Counted from the stretch's first letter, positions 1-6,861 are shown. The stretch: 12,424 nt of DNA from Rickettsiella sp. (GCA_031119195.1 JAVHYG010000042.1:1-12424), one strand, 5' to 3'. The notes: a model not told the origin generated them from the sequence alone. Program-made: numbers and translations.

Positions 1-510
1 GCTTTAGTAGCGTTATTACTTTCTACACAGGTTTTAAAGTTATTGTTTAGTTTATTTCTTTTTTCTATTGCATTTAAAATTTTTTTTAATAAAAATAAGC
101 CTGAAAGTAAAGAAAAAATTAAATTAACTTTGCTAAAAAAATGTTCGCTAGGATTTTTTATTGGCATCATCTCTGGTTTATTGGGTATAGGTGGAGGGGC
201 CATTTCAGTTCCTATTTTTTTACGTTTAGGTTTATCAACACATCATGCTATTGCAACTTCTTCCGCTTGTGTTTTATTGTTGGCAATTATTGGGGCATTT
301 ACTTTTACTTTGACAGGCCTTCATGTACAAGATCTGCCGGTTGGCAGCGGAGGTTTTGTTTATTGGCCCGCTGTTATCGGCGTTTCGATTGGAAGTATGG
401 TAGTTGTTCCTCTAGGTACGCGATTAGGTAAACGTCTTCCTGGCTATCATTTACGAAAAATATTTGCCATATTTCTTCTAGTGGTCGGTACTACTTTATT
501 AATACCTTAA
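1..510 (+). CDS. TauE/SafE family membrane permease (3' part, cut by window edge)
   Basis: The reading frame is open from base 1 to the TAA at 508-510, so the 169 visible residues are the C-terminal part of a longer protein; family members are usually about 250-270 residues. A TTG at base 43 could be mistaken for a start, but the frame continues upstream with hydrophobic residues. Several membrane segments are visible (roughly residues 1-30, 49-80, 88-108, 122-142 and 150-168). The second half-repeat opens with the family's glycine-rich motif, SGLLGIGGGAISVP, followed by a conserved ATSSA stretch. TauE/SafE proteins are inner-membrane carriers thought to export sulfite, sulfoacetate or similar anions. 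The substrate here cannot be read from sequence. murI begins one base after the stop, so the two may be co-transcribed. Confidence 0.85.
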   Translation, partial: ALVALLLSTQVLKLLFSLFLFSIAFKIFFNKNKPESKEKIKLTLLKKCSLGFFIGIISGLLGIGGGAISVPIFLRLGLSTHHAIATSSACVLLLAIIGAFTFTLTGLHVQDLPVGSGGFVYWPAVIGVSIGSMVVVPLGTRLGKRLPGYHLRKIFAIFLLVVGTTLLIP

Positions 511-511
511 A

Positions 512-1348
512 ATGTATAAATCCATGTCTAAATATTCTTTACGACCTATTGGTATTTTTGATAGCGGGATTGGTGGTTTAACTGTTGCTAAAGCAATTAC
601 ACAATACCTCCCTAAAGAAGCTATTGTTTATTTCGGTGATACTGCTCATGCGCCTTGGGGAGATAAATCGGCAGCGGCAATTCAGGCTTATTCAATTAAA
701 ATTTGTCATATGTTGCTTCAACAAGATTGCAAGCTTATTTTGATTGCCTGTAATTCCGCTTCAGCTGTTGCACATGAACTTGTAAAAGAATATGTAGGAG
801 GTCAAGCAATTGTTGTTGATGTTGTCGACCCTATGATTGATTATTTAGGTAAAACTTATGTTGATAAGACTATTGGATTAATTGGAACAAAGCAAACTAT
901 CCAGTCAAACGTTTATAGTAAAAAACTCGATCAACGTGGCATTAATATACAGCTCAATACACTAGCTACTCCTCTACTTGTCCCTTTAATAGAAGAAGGA
1001 TCTAGTAATCAAGGGATTATCAGAGATGCTATTAAATCGTATCTTTCAGAACCTGTATTATGTGGATTAGATGCACTTGTTCTAGGCTGTACGCACTATC
1101 CTTTAATTAAAGAATTTATACAGCAATTTTATAGGGAGAAAGGGGATAAAACCGTTATTATAGATTCGACGGATATTGTTGCTAAGCTTGTAAAAGAAAT
1201 GCTTGAAAATAAAGGTATTTTATCAAATAGGCAATTAATCTCACAAAAAAAATGTTATATTTCAGACTATACCGTAGCTTTTTCTGATTTAGCGCGGCTT
1301 TTTTTCAAAGGGGCTGTTACCTTGGAAAAATATCGCTTATGGGAATGA
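512..1348 (+). CDS. murI: Glutamate racemase
   Basis: A cytoplasmic, cofactor-independent racemase that converts L-glutamate to D-glutamate for peptidoglycan stem peptides. Its 278 residues fit the family. The substrate-binding FDSGIGGLTV lies at residues 16-25 and YFGDTAHAPWG at 40-50. The two catalytic cysteines are Cys80, in ACNSASA (Ser where Thr is more usual), and Cys193, in GCTHYP. The first ATG, at 512, lies one base after the upstream stop. A second in-frame ATG at 524 would remove four residues (MYKS), and neither has a clear Shine-Dalgarno sequence, so the start is uncertain by 12 bases. It probably reads through from the TauE/SafE gene. Presence of murI implies that the organism keeps peptidoglycan synthesis. 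Confidence 0.96.
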   Translation: MYKSMSKYSLRPIGIFDSGIGGLTVAKAITQYLPKEAIVYFGDTAHAPWGDKSAAAIQAYSIKICHMLLQQDCKLILIACNSASAVAHELVKEYVGGQAIVVDVVDPMIDYLGKTYVDKTIGLIGTKQTIQSNVYSKKLDQRGINIQLNTLATPLLVPLIEEGSSNQGIIRDAIKSYLSEPVLCGLDALVLGCTHYPLIKEFIQQFYREKGDKTVIIDSTDIVAKLVKEMLENKGILSNRQLISQKKCYISDYTVAFSDLARLFFKGAVTLEKYRLWE

Positions 1349-1353
1349 ATTTA

Positions 1354-1362
1354 TGCTAAAAT
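1354..1362 (+). promoter_or_regulatory. Candidate extended -10 promoter for yccA
   Basis: The sequence TGCTAAAAT gives a TG extension followed by TAAAAT (5 of 6 against TATAAT), six bases after the murI stop. No good -35 hexamer is visible 16-18 bases upstream, which extended -10 promoters tolerate. Transcription would start near 1369, giving a leader of about 25 bases that contains AGGG at 1383-1386, seven bases before the yccA ATG. Inference from motif and position only. Confidence 0.45.
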
Positions 1363-1392
1363 GGCCCTTATTTTTACAATCTAGGGTATTAT

Positions 1393-2067
1393 ATGACTTC
1401 TATTAACATTCTATCAGGCCAAAGGTTAGAGTCTATCCTAGCAACGAATGCTGTATTACGTAATACCTACATTTTACTTGGTCTGACTATGCTTTTTAGT
1501 GCTATTGCGGCAGGAATAGCCATGCTTAGTAATGCACCACCCTTAAATCCTTTTATTACCTTAATTGGTTATTTTGGCCTATTGTTTCTAACAAACTTTT
1601 TACGAAATAGCGGATGGGGATTATTCTCTGTATTTGCGTTGACAGGATTCATGGGATATACGCTTGGTCCTATTTTAAACCACTACATTCATGGGTTTTC
1701 AAATGGGCAGGAGTTGGTCCTGATGTCATTAGGTGCAACAGGACTAATCTTTTTTGCACTATCCGGCTATGCATTAATTACCAGAAAAGATTTTAGCTTT
1801 ATGTCAGGATTTTTGATGGTCGGTATGATTGTTGCTTTTCTTGCTAGTATTGCTACATTGTTTTTTCATATACCTGCCTTAATGCTAACAGTATCTGCTG
1901 TTTTTGTTCTTTTATCCTCAGGGGTGATTTTGTTACAAACAAGTCAAATAATTCATGGTGGGGAAACGAACTATATTATGGCAACGGTGACATTGTATGT
2001 ATCACTCTATAATATCTTCTTAAGCTTATTAAATTTATTAGGTGCATTTAGCGGTAATAGGGACTAA
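1393..2067 (+). CDS. yccA: YccA-like Bax inhibitor-1 family inner-membrane protein
   Basis: This 224-residue protein has about seven hydrophobic segments and matches Escherichia coli YccA closely in remembered blocks: VLRNTYILL near residue 21, GYTLGPILN near 88, the TRKDFSF loop near 129, and the C-terminal HGGETNYI followed by ATVTLYVSLYNIF. YccA binds the membrane protease FtsH and modulates its activity against membrane substrates such as a jammed SecY. Wider family members (BI-1/TMBIM) are pH-sensitive calcium-leak channels. Which role applies here is not visible. The ATG has AGGG seven bases upstream, and a promoter-like sequence lies between murI and this gene, suggesting an independent transcription unit. 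Confidence 0.92.
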   Translation: MTSINILSGQRLESILATNAVLRNTYILLGLTMLFSAIAAGIAMLSNAPPLNPFITLIGYFGLLFLTNFLRNSGWGLFSVFALTGFMGYTLGPILNHYIHGFSNGQELVLMSLGATGLIFFALSGYALITRKDFSFMSGFLMVGMIVAFLASIATLFFHIPALMLTVSAVFVLLSSGVILLQTSQIIHGGETNYIMATVTLYVSLYNIFLSLLNLLGAFSGNRD

Positions 2068-2082
2068 CTAAGTCTAAAATAA

Positions 2083-2088
2083 TATAAT
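2083..2088 (+). promoter_or_regulatory. Perfect TATAAT -10 box before candidate RNA
   Basis: A TATAAT hexamer lies 16 bases after the yccA stop. The expected -35 position (2060-2065) holds no recognisable TTGACA, so the promoter is half supported. Transcription would begin around 2094-2095, exactly where the sequence turns GC-rich. The transcript could be a free-standing RNA or a long leader of tusE. Confidence 0.4.
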
Positions 2089-2093
2089 GTGTG

Positions 2094-2190
2094 AGACGAC
2101 TTCCAAGCTCCTGAAGACTTATGGTCTCTATAACCAGGGGTGCGCTCGATATAAATTAAAGCTGGTTTATGTACTTTAATTTAGTTTATT
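2094..2190 (+). ncRNA. Candidate structured small RNA or tusE leader
   Basis: The 60 bases from 2091 to 2150 contain 31 G or C, far above the surrounding AT-rich intergenic DNA, and no reading frame explains it. Pairings found by eye are: GAGAC 2093-2097 with GTCTC 2124-2128, enclosing CTTC 2100-2103 with GAAG 2113-2116; AACCAG 2132-2137 with CTGGTT 2162-2167; and TAAATTAAAG 2152-2161 with CTTTAATTTA 2174-2183. The last two helices interleave with no base between the 2152-2161 and 2162-2167 strands, the geometry of an H-type pseudoknot. A competing pairing joins 2161-2169 to 2212-2220. Boundaries are estimates. It does not match tRNA, tmRNA, 4.5S RNA or RNase P RNA features that I know. It could equally be a regulatory leader of tusE. 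Confidence 0.35.
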
Positions 2191-2299
2191 CCTTAAATGT
2201 ATCTTTGTGTTTAAACTAGCCCATCTTTAAAAGACTATTATACTTTTCATCTAGACCCAACTAAAATAAATATATGCCATTACTAAATGGGTGATAAAA

Positions 2300-2641
2300 A
2301 TGGGTGCATTAATTAACGGTGAGGAAAATGAAAAAATTTTGACCGATAAGGATGGATACCTAATTCATTTGTCTGATTGGCATGAGAAAGTAGCCACGGA
2401 CATGGCTAAAAAAGAAGCTCTAATTTTAAGCAAAGATCATTGGCATGTTATCTATTCTTTACGTAATTATTACCAGCAGTATCATAAAATTCCTAGCATA
2501 CGCATGTTAGCTAACCAGCTGGCTGTACAAATAGGTGCTGCAAAAGCCGATAGTGTATATCTACATTCTCTTTTTCCAGCAGGTGTATTAAAGCAAGCGA
2601 GCAAGTTAGCTGGGTTGCCGCGACCTGCACGATGTATGTAA
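2300..2641 (+). CDS. tusE: TusE/DsrC family sulfur-relay protein
   Basis: TusE takes persulfide sulfur from the TusBCD complex and hands it to MnmA for 2-thiouridine at tRNA position 34. The product is 113 residues from this ATG. It aligns well with E. coli TusE: a DKDGYLI segment, HWHVIYSLRNYYQQY near the middle, PSIRMLANQL, and the C-terminal LFPAGVLKQASKLAGLPRP. The swinging-arm tail ends Arg-Cys-Met, giving the essential penultimate cysteine. The residue eleven positions before it is Ser, not the second Cys of true DsrC proteins, so a tRNA-thiolation role is favoured over sulfite reduction. The frame also has a GTG at 2291, three codons upstream. I prefer the ATG at 2300 because GGGTGA (2289-2294) makes a plausible ribosome site and the length fits better. 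Confidence 0.93.
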   Translation: MGALINGEENEKILTDKDGYLIHLSDWHEKVATDMAKKEALILSKDHWHVIYSLRNYYQQYHKIPSIRMLANQLAVQIGAAKADSVYLHSLFPAGVLKQASKLAGLPRPARCM

Positions 2642-2678
2642 TTTTTTTTAGTAAAAATAGCTGATAGTAAATAAAAAA

Positions 2679-2707
2679 ACTTTAACGGTAAATATTATTC
2701 GTTAAGT
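2679..2707 (-). terminator. Possible weak terminator on the minus strand
   Basis: TTAACG (2682-2687) pairs with CGTTAA (2700-2705), extended by two further pairs after a one-base bulge. Read on the minus strand, the stem is followed by a run of seven T (complement of 2673-2679). The stem has few GC pairs and no minus-strand gene lies nearby, so it may be chance or may block antisense transcription. Confidence 0.2.
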
Positions 2708-3146
2708 AAATAAAGAAAAAAATTTTTAGAAAAAATAGAAATAAATTGTAAATTGAATCAGCTTAAAAACATACAAAGAAAAAAGACAATTTAATTTTTA
2801 TTTTAAAAATAAGATTGAAATATTATTAAGGTAAGTGAGTATTCATCAGCATTCTTCTATACTAATATTCTTCTTAAGTTTTCGCAAACGTTGATATTAT
2901 TGATCAAGTCATTATGTTTATAGTTAAGCAGTCATTACTCTTTTTATGTTTTATACTATAAAAAAATCACCTTAAAGAATTCTGATATTTTATTAAATTT
3001 TTGATTTAAGAAAAAAATATTAATCATTATCTCGATTGTAACGAAAATAAGTTTTATTATTTACGTTAATGATAAAATTTACTTCTATTATATAAAATAT
3101 TGCTTGTATTAAAAGATGATATAGTTTTAAAATGCCAGCATTATGA

Positions 3147-3158
3147 GATATATATATC
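3147..3158. repeat. 12-bp perfect palindrome, possible operator
   Basis: GATATATATATC is its own reverse complement and lies 102 bases before the TTG start of the large gene. Alternating AT runs easily produce palindromes in such DNA, so regulatory meaning is only a suggestion. Confidence 0.2.
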
Positions 3159-3260
3159 ATTATTTATTTTGATTGAATTACTAGGGCATCTATAGCGAAA
3201 TTAAATTCTTAGTGCAAGGACGATATCTTATTAAAAATAAAAAGCAAGAGGTATTGTAAT

Positions 3261-6200
3261 TTGGGTATTCTTGACACGGTTGTTCAAACCGTTAAAAAAA
3301 AACTAGATAATAAAACAGAAAAGAATTTTATTGTCGGAAGTAGACAAGTATTTCGTTATATACATATATCTGATTTAGCTTTAAAAATTTATACCGTTCC
3401 TTTTTCATCGCTTACAGAAAACAAAGAACAAAATGAAATCTTTTTCGATTCATTTTTTGCTGGTGAAATAAAAAAAGCTGAAAGTTTTTTAAATTATCTT
3501 TCGATATTTGATTTATCGAAACAGATAGTAAAGTTTTTATCTAGTAAAAAAGAATTTCTGTTAAATTTGTTAATTGATTTTGTACATGCCGATTTTATAC
3601 TTTATAAGTATGATGGAAAACTAGTTTGTTATATTAAACTTAAGCAAGTAACTGTTAATGATAAAAACAATATTAAATGTAACCCTTTTGATTTGACTTT
3701 AGATTTAGAATGGAAAAATGACAAATTTTTACTTTATTCTTCTGATAATTTAGATATAAGAATAAAAAAAATAATACAGGCTAGAGCAGCTAAAAAAGAA
3801 ATATCTTTTTTAAATTTTAGTGATAAATGTATTGCTGAGTACGATAAATTAAATGAATATGAAAATTTTATTTCTATATATGAGAGAATTAAAAAATTTT
3901 ACATTAATAATAAGGAAATTGCTGTAGACGATATTTCATTGGGAAAATTTTTTTGTTGGTTAGAAAGCATCAAGAATTTATCAGGAGAAATGATTATAGT
4001 ATTGCCGTTTGAGAGTTTGACCTTAAAATATCATATGGCAGAAATTATATATGGCTTCTTAAAGTATAAAAAAAATAATTCTGTTAAATATAATCTTATT
4101 GAAAGTATTTTAGGCATTCTTCTAGAAAATTTTAATTTTTATGAATACTATTATAAAAAGAATAATTTTCTTGTGCATTTAAATACATTCATTCATAGTA
4201 ATCAATATGATGATTTATGTGAATTAAAAAAAGCTTATAAAGAATTACCTAGTAATACTTTATCGGCTAAAGCTGTAGAACTTTTTCAGAAATCAACTTG
4301 TGGTTTATTTTTTTTATACAAAGAGAGTTATATTGAATTAATTAACGAACTTTTAAAAATATTAAAAAACAAAACGATTGAAGAAAAATATTTAACCGAT
4401 TTCTCTTCAATGGAATTAAATTTAAATAATTTATCCGTTAAAGATCTAGATGATTTTGTATTATTTATCTATCAATATAGTCTATTGTTAGAAGAAAAAA
4501 ATGCTAATAAAACACCGAACATCTTAAATAAGCTAAATAATCCGCTTTTTCTTAAGAAAAAATCTTCTATCATCGAAATGCAATATTATGATAAATTTGG
4601 CTTAGATATAAAAGAAAGATTAAAATATTTTCTTCTTGTTCCAGAAGATTTGCGGACTCTAGATGAGCTGCTTGACGCTAATCCAAATATAAAACCTGCA
4701 TATTTAGAAATAAAAAATAGTCTTAGTGTAAATAAAATAAACCCTATTAATGAGAATTTATTTAAACTTATTAATAAATTAATTGTTAAGAATATTGTTA
4801 GTTTACCAGTTCTTCAAACTATCTACCAATGGATAAAAGTAAAGGATGATTCTGATAGTGTCGGCGAAGATATTAAAGTTGAAAAGTTGACAATTCTTAG
4901 CGTTAAATCTGCTGTTGAGAGTGGTGACAGTAGTGTATCACTAGGATCTCTTATTGATGAAGAAAATAACAATATCGTTTTGGAACCTGAGATTATTTCG
5001 CAGTTAAATACTTATGAGGCTACTGTAACAAATCAGGATCTAGCTGGATCGGAAACTATTAGAAATACTATAGTAACTAAAGGTAAGTTTCCTTCTAAAT
5101 TTTTTCAAATTAGTGATAATTTAAAAACTAATTTATCTTTAGAAGAGATAGATAACTTAAGAGAAAAAATAATTGAGGAGTTAAATAAAGATTTTAATTA
5201 TTTAAATGAAAAACCTAGTTTTAATTTAAAGACTTTGTTGCAGGATCGATATCATACTATCCCTGAAAGAATTAAAAAATTATTAGAAAAATTTTGTGAT
5301 GGAATTAACAATGAATTAAATGCGTTTAATATCATACATCCAACTTTAGGAGAGTTTACTCAACAAATGAATGTAATGAAACAAGAGCAAATAAATATAG
5401 TTCAAAAGTTACAAATTAATATTCGTGGATTTGTGGCAAGGGCTGATGTTCATATTTATAATCAAAAAAAATTAGAAATTGAATATAAATCTTCTTTAAA
5501 ATTTTCTTTTTTATTTAATAACTCCATGTTTGCTAGAATTAGGCGGGGTTATTTGTGTAAAGATAATTCTTTCCTTAATAAGTTGACTAATAACATTATG
5601 TTTCATAATTGTGATGAGGAATATTTGGGTGCAGTTTATAAGAAGCAATTATTAAAAATATCTTGGCTCGATTTATTGAAGAAATATAGAATTTTAAGGT
5701 GGCCTTGGGAAAGCAAAAACTCCTTTGCTATGCGTTTCATCGAATATATTCGTTTGAATTTTTATTTGAAGCAAATTCAATTAATAGAAGATTTGCAGAA
5801 TGAAGTAAAAAAACAAGTTGAATTTATAGATCCCTCTAAAACCTCTATATCAACTGCGGCAGATATTAAAAAACTTGCTTCTAAACTTAAAATATTAAGT
5901 GAAGCAATTTTGCAAAATGAAAATAAGAATCAAAGTATTTCTGTCTTGCAAAATGAAGGTAAATCGTTTACCAATTTGTCAAAAACAAATTCAAGCCTGT
6001 GTGGAAAAATTAAAGATCTAATAGAGAAAAATGAGCGGTTGAATAATATGGAAAGAAAAATTCAAAAAAATGCTTTAATGTCTGTTGAACAGTTAGTTAA
6101 AAATTTAAAAAATAAAAGTAAAGTTGTAACTTCTTTTCCATCTTTAATTTGTAACGAATCGAATAATTTTTTTCCTCATGCTTTACAAACAAGTGCTGAA

Positions 6201-6269
6201 ATAAAAGATTGTGATAAAGTAATGTTCAATTCTACAAAGGGAAGCTTAAGCTTTAAGTTTTCCATTTAA
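3261..6269 (+). CDS. Large unknown protein with a calmodulin-type IQ motif; candidate secreted effector
   Basis: I do not recognise this 1002-residue protein. The start is TTG at 3261: AGAGG at 3247-3251 is a well-placed ribosome site, an in-frame stop lies at 3210-3212, and the first internal Met is residue 244. It looks soluble and mostly helical, rich in Lys, Asn, Ile, Leu and Phe, with no signal peptide or convincing membrane span. A Ser- and acid-rich stretch (about 531-610) probably links two domains. Residues 717-730 form a full IQ motif: Leu-Gln, Arg722-Gly723, Arg727 and Val730. The N-terminus, Met-Gly-Ile-Leu-Asp-Thr followed by Lys12-14, fits an N-myristoylation pattern. A helical, possibly coiled-coil part covers about 830-950 and the tail (960-1002) is polar with Phe at -3, compatible with a Dot/Icm signal. 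Base composition is visibly more AT-rich than in its neighbours. The effector role is inference. Confidence 0.85.
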   Translation: MGILDTVVQTVKKKLDNKTEKNFIVGSRQVFRYIHISDLALKIYTVPFSSLTENKEQNEIFFDSFFAGEIKKAESFLNYLSIFDLSKQIVKFLSSKKEFLLNLLIDFVHADFILYKYDGKLVCYIKLKQVTVNDKNNIKCNPFDLTLDLEWKNDKFLLYSSDNLDIRIKKIIQARAAKKEISFLNFSDKCIAEYDKLNEYENFISIYERIKKFYINNKEIAVDDISLGKFFCWLESIKNLSGEMIIVLPFESLTLKYHMAEIIYGFLKYKKNNSVKYNLIESILGILLENFNFYEYYYKKNNFLVHLNTFIHSNQYDDLCELKKAYKELPSNTLSAKAVELFQKSTCGLFFLYKESYIELINELLKILKNKTIEEKYLTDFSSMELNLNNLSVKDLDDFVLFIYQYSLLLEEKNANKTPNILNKLNNPLFLKKKSSIIEMQYYDKFGLDIKERLKYFLLVPEDLRTLDELLDANPNIKPAYLEIKNSLSVNKINPINENLFKLINKLIVKNIVSLPVLQTIYQWIKVKDDSDSVGEDIKVEKLTILSVKSAVESGDSSVSLGSLIDEENNNIVLEPEIISQLNTYEATVTNQDLAGSETIRNTIVTKGKFPSKFFQISDNLKTNLSLEEIDNLREKIIEELNKDFNYLNEKPSFNLKTLLQDRYHTIPERIKKLLEKFCDGINNELNAFNIIHPTLGEFTQQMNVMKQEQINIVQKLQINIRGFVARADVHIYNQKKLEIEYKSSLKFSFLFNNSMFARIRRGYLCKDNSFLNKLTNNIMFHNCDEEYLGAVYKKQLLKISWLDLLKKYRILRWPWESKNSFAMRFIEYIRLNFYLKQIQLIEDLQNEVKKQVEFIDPSKTSISTAADIKKLASKLKILSEAILQNENKNQSISVLQNEGKSFTNLSKTNSSLCGKIKDLIEKNERLNNMERKIQKNALMSVEQLVKNLKNKSKVVTSFPSLICNESNNFFPHALQTSAEIKDCDKVMFNSTKGSLSFKFSI
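5409..5450 (+). other. IQ motif (calmodulin-binding consensus) within the large protein
   Basis: Codons 717-730 read LQINIRGFVARADV. This meets every position of the complete IQ consensus: hydrophobic, Gln, three any, Arg/Lys, Gly, three any, Arg/Lys, two any, hydrophobic. The flanks (residues 707-740) look helical and contain charged and hydrophobic residues. In eukaryotes such motifs bind calmodulin or myosin light chains. A looser match lacking the Gly sits at residues 8-18 but is expected in a Lys-rich protein. Confidence 0.6.
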
Positions 6270-6798
6270 TATTGCATCCCATACTTGGTTTTTGATTGGG
6301 ATCGATAGCTTTTTTAGCTAAAATATTCTCTAATGCGGCACGTAATGATTCTCCGCTCACGGGGATTTTATTTCCAGGCCTAGAATCGTCTAATTGGCCT
6401 CGGTAGACGCAGAGCAAATTTTTATCAAAAATGTAAAAATCTGGTGTACATGCAGCTTTGTAAACTTTTGCAATAGCTTGGCTTTCATCATACAAATATG
6501 GAAAGGGATAATTTTCTTTGGCCATTTCTTTAGGAGCATCTTCAGGATAGTTTTTTGCATCATTTGCGCTAATGGCAATAAAAGTAATTCCTTGGGGTTG
6601 ATAGTCTTTTGCCAGTTGAATAAGTTGTTTTTTTATATGTTTTACAAAAGGGCAATGATTGCAAATAAACATAATCACCGTTGCTTTTGGTGATTTGAGT
6701 TCTTTTAAGCTGCAAAATTTGTCGTTTTTTGTATCTAATAATTCAAAATTGGGGGCTTTTGTGCCTAATGGAAGCATATTAGAGGGTGTAAGTGCCAT
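6253..6798 (-). CDS. Thioredoxin-like CxxC protein (redoxin / AhpC-TSA type)
   Basis: A 181-residue thioredoxin-fold protein. It has the N-terminal extension typical of redoxins (GTKAPNFELLDT, residues 12-23), an active-site motif Cys46-Asn-His-Cys49 followed by PF, the cis-proline loop Cys117-Thr-Pro119-Asp with FYIFDK, and a conserved DDSRPGN block. The tail reads MGCNIKWK, seen in this family of small cytoplasmic thioredoxin-like proteins. It probably reduces disulfides or peroxides; the substrate is unknown. No signal peptide is seen. An ATG at 6834 would add 12 residues, but it overlaps a TATAAT-like -10 box, and GAGA lies seven bases upstream of the ATG at 6798, so I use the latter. Its 3' end overlaps the large plus-strand gene by 17 bp. 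It diverges from tdk. Confidence 0.88.
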   Translation of the reverse strand: MALTPSNMLPLGTKAPNFELLDTKNDKFCSLKELKSPKATVIMFICNHCPFVKHIKKQLIQLAKDYQPQGITFIAISANDAKNYPEDAPKEMAKENYPFPYLYDESQAIAKVYKAACTPDFYIFDKNLLCVYRGQLDDSRPGNKIPVSGESLRAALENILAKKAIDPNQKPSMGCNIKWKT

Positions 6799-6824
6799 AG
6801 AGGTATCTCGTTGATAGAAGAACA

Positions 6825-6853
6825 TTGCGACCATTATAGGCCAAAGCTAGAAT
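6825..6853 (+). promoter_or_regulatory. Candidate tdk promoter
   Basis: TTGCGA (6825-6830) and TAGAAT (6848-6853) are separated by 17 bases, matching the sigma-70 consensus at 4 of 6 and 5 of 6. The start of transcription would be near 6860, leaving about 23 bases before the tdk ATG. It overlaps the opposing candidate promoter. Confidence 0.5.
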
Positions 6854-6861
6854 AGTCTCAC
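6833..6861 (-). promoter_or_regulatory. Candidate promoter of the thioredoxin-like gene
   Basis: On the minus strand a perfect TATAAT (plus positions 6833-6838) lies 17 bases from GTGAGA (6856-6861), a 4-of-6 match to TTGACA. Transcription would begin near 6826, which leaves a leader of about 28 bases to the ATG at 6798 and would exclude the upstream ATG at 6834. It shares DNA with the divergent tdk promoter. Confidence 0.5.

Larger units (their letters stand above)
2642..3260. other. 619-bp AT-rich region without genes
   Basis: No coding frame of useful length is present on either strand. The stretch is extremely AT-rich with many A and T tracts, including eight T directly after the tusE stop. 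Two structured spots stand out: an imperfect inverted repeat at 2679-2707 and a perfect 12-bp palindrome at 3147-3158, about 100 bases before the next gene. The promoter of the 1002-residue gene must lie here, but AT-rich DNA offers many weak -10-like hexamers (for example TAAAAT at 3128-3133) and I cannot choose one. The unusual length in an otherwise compact window suggests a decayed or recently acquired segment, or long regulatory DNA. Confidence 0.6.

Noticed and set aside
2091..2170. Possible tRNA in the GC-rich intergenic segment.
   Set aside because: No seven-base acceptor stem or T-loop GTTCGA-type sequence in register could be found.
2611..2649. GC-rich hairpin in the tusE tail followed by eight T after the stop, resembling a terminator.
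   Set aside because: About 15 bases separate the stem from the T run, too far for an intrinsic terminator, and the stem encodes the conserved C-terminus.
2642..3260. Searched by eye for PmrA-type direct TTAA repeats upstream of the candidate effector.
   Set aside because: TTAA-like tetramers are frequent but none form the required spaced pair at a promoter; 3201-3212 comes closest with the wrong spacing.
5910..5957. Repeated TTGCAAAATGAA (5910-5921 and 5946-5957), 12 codons apart, encoding two LQNE units.
   Set aside because: Only two short copies in a low-complexity Asn-rich helix; not a convincing repeat domain.
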